Below are positions 7,743 through 14,870 of a stretch of 21,311 bases of DNA, one piece after another. The DNA is taken from positions 1 to 21,311 of IMG/VR virus record IMGVR_UViG_3300020478_000082; one strand, 5' to 3'. The DNA comes from a virus. Under the pieces are notes generated by a model. That model did not search any database. It was not told the origin of the DNA and worked only from the letters and a program-made list of their open reading frames with translations. How positions within the stretch are numbered: the first letter of the stretch is position 1; every line of letters starts with the position of its first letter. The translations under genes and the position numbers were made by a program.

Positions 7743-10256
7743 ATGCCGCTTTCTGGTGTCTTTGATAAGAAAAAGGATTCGCTTGCAAAGCGAGTGCTTA
7801 ACTTTTATGAAGATGTTAGATTTAATTATTTATCTGCAAGAGAAGACCCTAAAGCATACCGTAAAAATTGGCAAAATTCTATAGAAAAAATTAGAGAAGA
7901 TTTTGACGGCTTAAATGATTTTTCTAGAGAATTAAAGAAATATTTAAATGAAAAATTAGTGTTTGAAAAAGAAGTATTAAATCCTGAATCAGTACAAGCT
8001 AAAGAATTATTTGATGAAATTAAAGAATTGCGCTTTAATTCTAAAGAATTAAATGACCCGTTTGCTAAACAATTAGGAGATAAAGTAATAGAAAATCTAA
8101 TTGCAAAGCCCTCTATATATGCTATGTTTATACACTATGCATTACGCGCACACCCGCATTGCATTAAAGAAGAATCATGGGTGAAAAATGATAGGATGCC
8201 CGACACTATTACTGAGGGGGCTATGGGCTTAGACTTAGCAGTGTCAGATATTCCTTTGTATATCATAGAACATTATGGAGATGATTCTACAGAAAACAAA
8301 AGAATTAAATCTAAATTTAAATCAGCATTAGAAATACTAAAAGATGTTTATTTAGTAGACAATACTATAGAAAATTGGAAAGAATTAATAGAAATAGATT
8401 TAAAGAAAAGTAGTGAAGAAAAAGCAGAAATAGATTTTATAATTCCTAACAAACCCATGTATAGAATATTTGAAATAAATGATATTAAAGAATTAAAAGG
8501 ATTTAGTGGTGAATGGGTTGTTCAGGAGAAGTTTGATGGGATTAGAATTCAAATTCATAAGCAAGATTCCAATATAAAAATATACACTTATAATAAAAAG
8601 GATATAACTGATAAGTGTAAAAAGATTGTTGATAGATTAAAGGCTAAACAGTTTGGTGATGTAATTTTAGATGCTGAACTAATATTATATGATAATGATG
8701 AACCTTTACATAGAGCAGACACAATTGCTCATTTGTTTAAAAATAAATATAATGATGCAGAATTAAAGGCTAGAGTATTTGACATTATGCATCATGAAGA
8801 TAAAAGCGTTTCTGATGACCCCTTAAGAGAAAGAATTAATATATTATTTTATCAATTTGCTCAAAATTCTTCTGATGAATTATCATTCCCTAATAAGAAA
8901 AACACTAGAATGGCCGATTCATTAGAAGAAGTCAAAAAATATGGTAAAGAGATAATGGAATCTAGAACTGCTGAAGGGGTAGTTATCAAAGATATAGAAT
9001 CAACTTATTATATAGGAACTAAGAAAAATCCTAAATGGATTAAGTGGAAAAAATTTGTAGATTTAGATGTTATTGTCTTAGATAAAAAGAAAACTAAATC
9101 TAACTTGTATTCTTATTCTGTTGGAATTGGCCCACTTACAGGAGAAGAAGCCAGAGAACATGATGGAACAGAACATGAAGGAAAGACCTATCTAAAGGTT
9201 GGTAAAGCATTAAACACTAAAGAAAATGTAGAAATAGGTTCTATTATTAGAGTTAAAGTAGATGAAGTAAAACGAAAAGGTAAAGGCTATAGTTTATTTT
9301 CTGCTAAAGTTATTGAAATACCAGAAGTAGAAGCTCCTGAAAAATTAATCACATTAGAATTATTATCAAAAGATAGTAAGAAATCATTGGCTTATGATGT
9401 TCAAGATGCTTTATTAAAGTACACTATAACAGATGGCATACATGGTGAGGCAGAAATTATTTTAAAAGGAGACTATGAAGGCTTTACTATTTTTGGTTTT
9501 GATGGAGACCCACTAATGGAAAAGAATGCTTTATCAGATATAGATGATTGGAAAGACCAATTAACAGAAATAAATAAAACAAAGTCTTCTGAAGCTAGGG
9601 GAGCAATCAAAGAATTTTTGAAAGAGAAAGACCCCAAAGAAGAAGGAGTGCCTCTTTCTGATATATATGAATTTGTAAAGACCCATTCAAAACTTAAAAC
9701 ATATTTAAATGATTTATGGACTAATCAACCAAGAAGATTAAAAAATTGGATGAATGACCAAGATGAATTTGTTGCGTTAGATGGGCAAAAATATACATTT
9801 AATTCAAATCATATTTCAAAGAAAAAAGAAACTTCAAATGTAGGCACATTTAAATTAGTAGAAGCGGAAGATGATAATATCAATTTAATTATAAATATTA
9901 ATGATAAACAGATGGGATGGAATATTGATATAGAAGATACAGAAGACATTTTTAATTTGTTTGGGAAAGCTGGTAAATTTCCAGCCCAAGTAGCAAAGAA
10001 AACAATACAGAAGAAACTATTAGATAAAGGTAAAATTGAACTAGGTGTTCAAAAACATGGTTATCATGAATATAGAATAGATGGGGATAAGTTTGATACT
10101 AGATTACATTTTAGAGTAGTTCCTGTAAATGAACAAGATAAATGGTTAGTTTGGACAGGATACAAACAAGAGATGTTAGATAAGAAGGAAGATAAAGGTA
10201 TATGGGATATAACAGAGGATAGGTTTAAAAATTTAACCATGCAAATCCGTGAATAA
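7743..10256 (+). CDS. ATP-dependent DNA ligase with extra N- and C-terminal domains
   Basis: A ligase seals nicks in DNA through a covalent lysine-AMP intermediate. At 837 residues it is much longer than typical archaeal ligases (~550-600). All nucleotidyltransferase motifs are visible: I EKFDGIR with Lys263, III DAE (Glu312), IIIa VFDI (Phe346), IV EGVVIK (411-416) and V WIKWK (432-436), followed by an OB-fold region to about 545. Residues 1-230 do not resemble the usual ligase DNA-binding domain to me. The last ~290 residues include QKHGYHEYRI and FDTRLHFRVV, recalling the LigD 3'-phosphoesterase motif (H...H-x-D-x-R), with His772, Asp785 and Arg787 but Lys where the second His would be. 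It sits among head genes, suggesting a packaged or late-acting enzyme (inference). Confidence 0.88.
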   Translation: MPLSGVFDKKKDSLAKRVLNFYEDVRFNYLSAREDPKAYRKNWQNSIEKIREDFDGLNDFSRELKKYLNEKLVFEKEVLNPESVQAKELFDEIKELRFNSKELNDPFAKQLGDKVIENLIAKPSIYAMFIHYALRAHPHCIKEESWVKNDRMPDTITEGAMGLDLAVSDIPLYIIEHYGDDSTENKRIKSKFKSALEILKDVYLVDNTIENWKELIEIDLKKSSEEKAEIDFIIPNKPMYRIFEINDIKELKGFSGEWVVQEKFDGIRIQIHKQDSNIKIYTYNKKDITDKCKKIVDRLKAKQFGDVILDAELILYDNDEPLHRADTIAHLFKNKYNDAELKARVFDIMHHEDKSVSDDPLRERINILFYQFAQNSSDELSFPNKKNTRMADSLEEVKKYGKEIMESRTAEGVVIKDIESTYYIGTKKNPKWIKWKKFVDLDVIVLDKKKTKSNLYSYSVGIGPLTGEEAREHDGTEHEGKTYLKVGKALNTKENVEIGSIIRVKVDEVKRKGKGYSLFSAKVIEIPEVEAPEKLITLELLSKDSKKSLAYDVQDALLKYTITDGIHGEAEIILKGDYEGFTIFGFDGDPLMEKNALSDIDDWKDQLTEINKTKSSEARGAIKEFLKEKDPKEEGVPLSDIYEFVKTHSKLKTYLNDLWTNQPRRLKNWMNDQDEFVALDGQKYTFNSNHISKKKETSNVGTFKLVEAEDDNINLIININDKQMGWNIDIEDTEDIFNLFGKAGKFPAQVAKKTIQKKLLDKGKIELGVQKHGYHEYRIDGDKFDTRLHFRVVPVNEQDKWLVWTGYKQEMLDKKEDKGIWDITEDRFKNLTMQIRE

Positions 10257-10292
10257 GCCATACTTCATATAGTAGTCTGAGGAAGTGGGAAT

Positions 10293-11501
10293 GTGTCGCA
10301 AGTCGCTATGCTACAAAGTGATTCAGATGGAACATTTGACATATTAAAATCAGATGAATTAGTTATAGGTGGATATGCTTCTATTGAAGTTGTAGATAAA
10401 CAAAATGATTTAATTACTTTAGATGCATTAGAGGACGCAGTTGTAAAATACATGCAAATAAAGAAATATAGAAATGTAATGTCAAACCATTCAAATGTTC
10501 AAGTCGGAGAAGTAATAGAACAATATCGAGACAAAAATGGAACACTACACAAAACAGCAGTAGATGATGTAGGCTTTTATGTTGTAATTAAATTAAGAGA
10601 TGACATAGAAAAAGCAAAAGAAATTTCAAGAGGGATTAGAAAAGGAACCCTTCGTTCATTTAGTATAGGTGGACAAGCATTATCAAAAAGAAAAAAGACC
10701 AATGAAACATTTGGCGAATATAATGAGATAAATAAATTAGAACTCCATGAAGTAACAATTTGTGAAAAAGGAATAAACCCAGAAGCAAAGTTTGACATAT
10801 TAAAGGAGGAGCGTGATACCATGAGTGAAAAATTGGAAAAGACGCTGGAGGAAATTAATGAGCTAATGAAGCAAGTTAATGACCTTCAGAAAGAAGAACC
10901 GGTAGAGGAGGAGAAAGCAGAGTATATGGATACTGATGAAGAATCATCAGCAGAAGGCGAAAAGCTTACTTCAGATACAGATACTCCGGTAGAAGAGGAA
11001 GATGAAGAGTTAACCCTCTCCAACTTCGATAGTGAGGCAAAAGGTAGGACTGGGCCAGAGGGCTTTGTAGAAGCAGGTTTAATCGGTGAGGAATCACAAG
11101 GAAAGAAACTGCCTCAAGCAGCTCAAGTTGGGCCATTATACAAAGAGTGGAAGAATGAAGAATTTTCCACTTTAGACCTATCTTCTGCCAATGTAGAAAA
11201 GGCGTATGAGGCTTTTAAGGCAGAACAGCTAGAAAAGATGGCATACGAATCCTTAAAGAAGCAGTTTGAGACTCGCTTCGTTGAGGAGACATCTGTAAGA
11301 AAGGCAGATGTTGCAAGGCGTGAGTATGACGCTAAGAATGAGGTTGAAACACTAAGAGAGGAGTTCGCTACCCTTAGAAAGAGCCTAGAAGACAGGAATG
11401 ATGCAATTGTTAAGTCACAGACAGTTGAAATCCCAGAAGTAGATGTTTCTGAGATGAGCTGGAATGACATTCATAGCTTTGTTTCAAAATATGAGGAGTG
11501 A
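10293..11501 (+). CDS. Prohead protease fused to scaffold domain
   Basis: This is an HK97-type (S78-like) maturation protease that cleaves scaffold and capsid proteins inside the procapsid. Residues 1-165 are the protease: GGYASIEVVDKQND near the start, catalytic His66 in MSNHSN, and Ser124 in RSFSIGG, ending at LHEVTICEKGINPEA. Residues from 177 to 402 form an acidic, coiled-coil scaffold ending SEMSWNDIHSFVSKYEE. GTG 10293 is preceded by GAGGAAGTGGGA; the alternative is ATG 10308, which loses five residues. The gene lies directly before the capsid gene, as usual. Codon use changes at residue 177 from AAA/AGA-rich to AAG/CGY-rich, matching an internal start listed separately. Confidence 0.92.
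   Translation: MSQVAMLQSDSDGTFDILKSDELVIGGYASIEVVDKQNDLITLDALEDAVVKYMQIKKYRNVMSNHSNVQVGEVIEQYRDKNGTLHKTAVDDVGFYVVIKLRDDIEKAKEISRGIRKGTLRSFSIGGQALSKRKKTNETFGEYNEINKLELHEVTICEKGINPEAKFDILKEERDTMSEKLEKTLEEINELMKQVNDLQKEEPVEEEKAEYMDTDEESSAEGEKLTSDTDTPVEEEDEELTLSNFDSEAKGRTGPEGFVEAGLIGEESQGKKLPQAAQVGPLYKEWKNEEFSTLDLSSANVEKAYEAFKAEQLEKMAYESLKKQFETRFVEETSVRKADVARREYDAKNEVETLREEFATLRKSLEDRNDAIVKSQTVEIPEVDVSEMSWNDIHSFVSKYEE
10805..10809 (+). promoter_or_regulatory. Internal GGAGG ribosome binding site for scaffold
   Basis: A GGAGG core, within AAAGGAGGA, lies inside the protease reading frame 11 bases before the in-frame ATG 10821. It is among the strongest Shine-Dalgarno matches in the window. It falls exactly at the boundary between the protease fold and the coiled-coil scaffold. 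Confidence 0.6.
10821..11501 (+). CDS. Nested in-frame scaffold protein (internal start)
   Basis: ATG 10821 is in frame with the protease gene (residue 177) and is preceded by AAAGGAGGAGCGTGATACC, with GGAGG 11 bases before the ATG. The product would be 226 residues: MSEKLEKTLEEINELMKQ coiled coil, an acidic linker, a Gln/Ala region, a second long coiled coil (about 300-370 in parent numbering) and the C-terminal EMSWNDIHSFV motif. Lambda Nu3 inside gene C is the classic precedent for a scaffold made from an internal start of the protease gene. Codon preference shifts at this point to that of the neighbouring capsid gene, as expected if this part is translated much more than the protease. Internal initiation is inferred. 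Confidence 0.6.
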   Translation: MSEKLEKTLEEINELMKQVNDLQKEEPVEEEKAEYMDTDEESSAEGEKLTSDTDTPVEEEDEELTLSNFDSEAKGRTGPEGFVEAGLIGEESQGKKLPQAAQVGPLYKEWKNEEFSTLDLSSANVEKAYEAFKAEQLEKMAYESLKKQFETRFVEETSVRKADVARREYDAKNEVETLREEFATLRKSLEDRNDAIVKSQTVEIPEVDVSEMSWNDIHSFVSKYEE

Positions 11502-11506
11502 AAAGA

Positions 11507-12895
11507 ATGGCATATAACTATGTAAAAAGTATGAAAGATTTAGAAGCCGCAACCTACGGAGTTAGGGGCGGAGCAGGTGGTAATACCATGCTTAAGAGCG
11601 CAGGTATTGTTGCTGGTTTGCATACAGGTCATGGTGGTACAGAAACACCACAAGGAACTGTTGCAGGTGGCTTATCAAGCCTTTACAATTTAGTATATGG
11701 AAAGAAAGTTTGGTCAATGCTAAACCAAGAAGTTAACGCATTGGCTATGCTCGCAAAGAGGCCTTATACCTCTAGCGGGTGGAGAATAATGACAGATAGG
11801 CCTGAAGGTGGTTCAGCCTCTACATTTGCAGTATCTGGTGCTAATGCTGGTACTGGTGCAAATGCTCAAGGTGGAGCTACTCCAAGAGTGGACAAGATTG
11901 GTGGTGTTGTTGAGAATGCAAGGTTAGGAACAGAAATTCCTGCTATTGCTCCACAATACACTACTCTCTATACAAGCCCTAAAACTATTGCTCATATGTT
12001 TGAGTTCTCAGAACTTGCCCTTGAAATGGCTAAGATTGATGATGGTGTTGGTGACTTAAGAGCCTTAATCCGTGAGGATATGGGTAAGCACCATGCTGAA
12101 GCACAAAACAAGATGCTATTAATGCCTCTTGAAAACTATGATTTAACAGAGAATGGAAGCGATGGTGGAACAACAGTTAATGTTACTGCTAATTACACAT
12201 CGTTAATGAAGGTTGTTGCTTCTTCACAAGAATTAGAAGCAATGGTGGATGCATCTATGACTGATGATTCAGCATCAACAACAGATGGTTTGGTTGCCCA
12301 ATTAGTAACTCTATATGGAAACACAGACCGACAGTTAGTAAGCAACGCATACAATGAATCCTTTATGGATGCACAGGTGGATTACGGTTCATCTTATGCT
12401 GCTGGAGATGCTAGACCATTAACCCTAACTATTCTAAATAGTATGCTAAGGCAATTAAGAGAGAACGGCGGTAGCCCAAAGGTTATCTTAACTGGATATG
12501 ATACCATTCAGCACATTGGTGACCTATTACAGAGCCAAGAAAGGTTCTTAGACCGAAAGGAAATTATCCCTACCCATAATGGTGTTAGGGGTGTAAAGGG
12601 AGCAGAGGTTGGTTTCCGTGTAGCAACCTACTATGATATACCCTTAATTCCTTGTAAGGATATGCCTAAGACCGGATTAGGTTCTAATAAATTGAGTGAC
12701 CTGTTAATCTTAGATACTGACCACATTTGGCTTTCTGTAATGAAACCAACCCAATACTTTGAGGATGGAATTGACAATGGAAACCCATTTGGTGTTGGAA
12801 CACTAGGTAATCAGGCAATGTATAGAACCATTGCTGAAACTGGTTGTTCTTTCTTTAAGGGACAAGGTAAGATAACAAACATAACAAGTGCATGA
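11507..12895 (+). CDS. Major capsid protein (HK97-fold type)
   Basis: A 463-residue protein immediately downstream of protease/scaffold. Features consistent with an HK97-fold capsid protein: a Gly-rich N-terminal arm (GVRGGAGGNTMLKSAG) likely removed or rearranged at maturation, a central long helix region (DLRALIREDMGKHHAEAQNK), an A-domain-like segment (SPKVILTGYDTIQHIGDLLQ) and a C-terminal part with LILDTDHIWLSV. I see no obvious fold-independent motif, so the call rests on position, size and overall pattern. Codons are distinctly GC-richer (AAG, GAG, GGT, GTT) than most of the window, as expected for the most abundant virion protein. I chose ATG 11507 with GAGGAGTGA upstream over the in-frame GTG 11498, which overlaps that site. 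Confidence 0.88.
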   Translation: MAYNYVKSMKDLEAATYGVRGGAGGNTMLKSAGIVAGLHTGHGGTETPQGTVAGGLSSLYNLVYGKKVWSMLNQEVNALAMLAKRPYTSSGWRIMTDRPEGGSASTFAVSGANAGTGANAQGGATPRVDKIGGVVENARLGTEIPAIAPQYTTLYTSPKTIAHMFEFSELALEMAKIDDGVGDLRALIREDMGKHHAEAQNKMLLMPLENYDLTENGSDGGTTVNVTANYTSLMKVVASSQELEAMVDASMTDDSASTTDGLVAQLVTLYGNTDRQLVSNAYNESFMDAQVDYGSSYAAGDARPLTLTILNSMLRQLRENGGSPKVILTGYDTIQHIGDLLQSQERFLDRKEIIPTHNGVRGVKGAEVGFRVATYYDIPLIPCKDMPKTGLGSNKLSDLLILDTDHIWLSVMKPTQYFEDGIDNGNPFGVGTLGNQAMYRTIAETGCSFFKGQGKITNITSA

Positions 12896-12906
12896 GGTGA
12901 TTAAGT

Positions 12907-13260
12907 ATGGCATTAGCATATACAGTAACCATTCTTGCTGACCACAAAGGTATGACTACACCAAGAGTACATGGTGATGAATACTTTGTGGATGCATTGG
13001 TGGATGTTACATCTATTGTAGCAGCAGGTTCAGTAATACCTGCTTCTGCATTTGGATTAAGCAGAATTAATGCAGTTCATATAACTGGTTATGATAACGC
13101 CAATGCCGTTATGCCGCAAGTAGAGGTTAGTGCCGCAGGTGCTTATGAGAGTGGAACATCCTTTGCTCTCATGTTTACAGCACTAGATGGAACAAACGCT
13201 ACTTTGGCCAATGACGCTAATGGTGGAAGCACAAGAGTTCGTGTTTACGGAATACTCTGA
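12907..13260 (+). CDS. Small beta-rich capsid decoration candidate
   Basis: A 117-residue protein rich in Ala, Val, Thr and Gly with few charges, predicted mostly beta (AYTVTILADHKGM, RINAVHITGYDNANAVMPQV, ending GSTRVRVYGIL). The ORF directly follows the capsid gene with a GGTGATTAAGT leader, and it has the same GC-richer codon use, suggesting a high-copy virion protein. Such small proteins just after the capsid gene are often decoration or cement proteins; I cannot exclude a minor capsid or head-fibre role. No family motif is recognised. A strong hairpin follows the gene. Confidence 0.75.
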   Translation: MALAYTVTILADHKGMTTPRVHGDEYFVDALVDVTSIVAAGSVIPASAFGLSRINAVHITGYDNANAVMPQVEVSAAGAYESGTSFALMFTALDGTNATLANDANGGSTRVRVYGIL

Positions 13261-13273
13261 AATGAGTAGTAAT

Positions 13274-13309
13274 GTGGCCATTGGCCCCCTACGGGGGGTC
13301 ATTGGTCAC
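13274..13309 (+). terminator. 16-bp hairpin with cUACGg tetraloop after the capsid block
   Basis: Bases 13274-13289 and 13294-13309 pair over 16 positions (13 Watson-Crick, two G-U, one U-U mismatch) around a UACG loop closed by C-G, a member of the very stable UNCG tetraloop family. Five consecutive C-G pairs stand out in this AT-rich sequence. It lies in the 64-base gap after the probable decoration gene. No U-tract follows (CTAAATAGGTGA), so it is not a canonical intrinsic terminator. It may attenuate transcription, mark a processing site or protect the 3' end of the capsid mRNA. Confidence 0.6.
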
Positions 13310-13324
13310 TAAATAGGTGATAAA

Positions 13325-13771
13325 ATGGCTAAATTAAAATATAAAGGTAGAGAGAAGAAACGCTCTCTAATTAAAAGTATGTCTGTTAAATCAGGTGAAA
13401 CAATAGACATAAATCCAATTCATGCTTTATCTTATTTGGGGGCAGATGAATTTGAAATTCATTTTGAAGATAAAGATAAAGAAGCATTAAAGAAGTGTAG
13501 TAGGGGACAATCTAAACTTTTGAAAAAGGAGTTCGGGGGAGCAGGGCTTGAAGAAACATTAAAACTAATGTATCCTGAGAAGAAAAAGAGTTTTAAGCCC
13601 AAACTAATTAAGGAAGCAAATATTTCTAATACTAAATTAGAAGAAGTAAAAGAAGAAAAAACAAAAAAGGAAATAAAACCTGTATCTTCTAAAAAGATTC
13701 CTAAAGAGAAAAAAGAAGTAGTAAAGACTTCTATAAAGACTAAAAAGACAATAAAGGATTCCCAACTTTAA
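13325..13771 (+). CDS. Lysine-rich unrecognised protein
   Basis: A 148-residue protein. Residues 1-85 look folded (MAKLKYKGREKKRSL, then DINPIHALSYLGADEFEIHF); the rest is a Lys/Glu/Ser/Thr tail that is probably disordered. The first half has the look of small beta domains in structural modules, where a short polypeptide carries a Gly/Lys start. GGTGA precedes ATG 13325. It is the first gene after the hairpin and returns to AAA/AGA-rich codon use, unlike the capsid block before it. It may be a minor head protein or DNA-contacting internal protein; not decided by the sequence. Confidence 0.7.
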   Translation: MAKLKYKGREKKRSLIKSMSVKSGETIDINPIHALSYLGADEFEIHFEDKDKEALKKCSRGQSKLLKKEFGGAGLEETLKLMYPEKKKSFKPKLIKEANISNTKLEEVKEEKTKKEIKPVSSKKIPKEKKEVVKTSIKTKKTIKDSQL

Positions 13772-13815
13772 TAAGGGAACCGTTCTTAGACAAAATAAGG
13801 GAGGAACTGAGACAA

Positions 13816-14202
13816 ATGACTGCGGGAAGTTTATGCACTAAGACTCATGCTTTTGCTGCTGCTGGCTCAGATGCAACTATTAATAGCGTTGCAGGAAGAC
13901 AGGCAGTTCAATTAATAGGAAATGATGCACTTAATGCTGATGGAACGAAAGATTCTACTAAAGCAAAGATACTTTCATTTAAGGTTAGTAATAACCAAAC
14001 AACTGCTATGACTATTGATTTTATTGATGGTTGTGGTACATCAGCATTTAATGGTAAATTAATTCATAGAGTACATGTTGGTGCGGTTAGAGAAAACTTA
14101 GATTTCGACATGCATGGTGCAATAATATCAGACGGATTATATGTTCTAGTTACGGGGGCAGGAACAAAAGTAAATGTTTCAGTTTCTGCTCAATATAACT
14201 AG
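13816..14202 (+). CDS. Second small beta-rich structural protein candidate
   Basis: A 128-residue Ala/Gly/Thr/Val-rich protein that looks all-beta (AKILSFKVSNNQTTAMTIDF, then GLYVLVTGAGTKVNVSVSAQ). It resembles, in composition and size, the decoration candidate at 12907, but I see no convincing alignment between them. GGGAGG (13799-13804) lies 11 bases before ATG 13816. The pattern suits an outer capsid or receptor-facing virion protein with an immunoglobulin-like or jelly-roll sandwich; this is inference. The start is the first ATG after the site. Confidence 0.7.
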   Translation: MTAGSLCTKTHAFAAAGSDATINSVAGRQAVQLIGNDALNADGTKDSTKAKILSFKVSNNQTTAMTIDFIDGCGTSAFNGKLIHRVHVGAVRENLDFDMHGAIISDGLYVLVTGAGTKVNVSVSAQYN

Positions 14203-14213
14203 GTGAATTAATA

Positions 14214-14630
14214 ATGCCAGCTTTAGAGAAAGACACAAAACTTGTAATGACGATATTATTCGTCGGAGCAATTTGTGGCGTAAATGTTTTCTTTTACGCC
14301 GAGTTTGGTCATCTATTGGCTTTTAATCATTATTCACATGCGGTAGTTTTTGCTTTAATGACTATCGGTGGAATATTAGTGATGAAAGCAATATTTGACT
14401 TAATATTAAATGATTATATAGAAATGGCTTTGCTAGACAGAAGAATATCTGCATACTGGCACAAGCGTGGAAAAGACGAGCAACAAAGAGAAAGAGTTAG
14501 ACAAAGTTTACAACAGCATAATCAAACTTGGGGTAATTTAACACCCCAACAAAACTTTGCTGGAAATCAACCAATTGTGGTTGAAAACACTGAACCTAAG
14601 CCTTCTTTCTTGGCTCAAATTGAACAGTAA
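14214..14630 (+). CDS. Two-helix membrane protein
   Basis: A 138-residue protein with two clear membrane segments, about residues 10-29 (LVMTILFVGAICGVNVFFYA) and 42-65 (HAVVFALMTIGGILVMKAIF), then a charged, Gln-rich soluble tail (RRISAYWHKRGKDEQQRERV). With a short loop between helices, both ends would face the same side, and the basic region after TM2 suggests the cytoplasm. GGTGA precedes ATG 14214. It starts a cassette of two membrane proteins and a small GTPase. Possible jobs are membrane anchor, entry pore or holin-like exit protein; none is proven. The gene contains an 8-bp perfect inverted repeat at 14277-14300. Confidence 0.8.
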   Translation: MPALEKDTKLVMTILFVGAICGVNVFFYAEFGHLLAFNHYSHAVVFALMTIGGILVMKAIFDLILNDYIEMALLDRRISAYWHKRGKDEQQRERVRQSLQQHNQTWGNLTPQQNFAGNQPIVVENTEPKPSFLAQIEQ

Positions 14631-14638
14631 GTGAGAAC

Positions 14639-14857
14639 ATGTTGGATGCAATAGCATTTGGAATGGATGAAACTGCTTTAGCATACGATATGCAAAGAGC
14701 ACATTCAGCAGATGTTTGGTTTTTACGAGCTAGGTTTTATTTTTGGGGTATTATTGGATGTTTAACAAGTTTTGCTCTAGGCCAATTTATGGCTTTAGCA
14801 GGAATAAATATATTAGGAGAATTATGGGAGGGCTTTTGGGCATTAATATATCATTAA
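14639..14857 (+). CDS. Small membrane protein
   Basis: A 72-residue protein with an amphipathic N-terminal region (MLDAIAFGMDETALAYDMQR), one clear hydrophobic span at about 31-58 (FYFWGIIGCLTSFALGQFMA) and an aromatic end (LWEGFWALIYH). It lies eight bases after the preceding membrane-protein gene and 13 bases before the GTPase gene, so the three are probably made together. A second ATG at 14663 would remove eight residues. The weak GTGA site lies five bases before ATG 14639. Not recognised as a known holin. Confidence 0.72.
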   Translation: MLDAIAFGMDETALAYDMQRAHSADVWFLRARFYFWGIIGCLTSFALGQFMALAGINILGELWEGFWALIYH

Positions 14858-14870
14858 GGAGGTATATATT

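Noticed and set aside
11123-11470. 115-codon open frame on the minus strand inside the scaffold region
   Set aside because: It mirrors the coding bias of the scaffold on the other strand, is Ser/Phe/Leu-rich without a recognisable domain, and every supported gene is on the plus strand.
11498-11506. GTG start for the capsid protein nine bases upstream of ATG 11507
   Set aside because: The GTG is part of the GAGGAGTGA ribosome binding site and overlaps the protease stop; ATG 11507 has proper spacing.
13750-13790. TTCCC / GGGAA possible terminator after the Lys-rich gene
   Set aside because: Only five pairs, with an 11-base loop and no U-tract; too weak to call.
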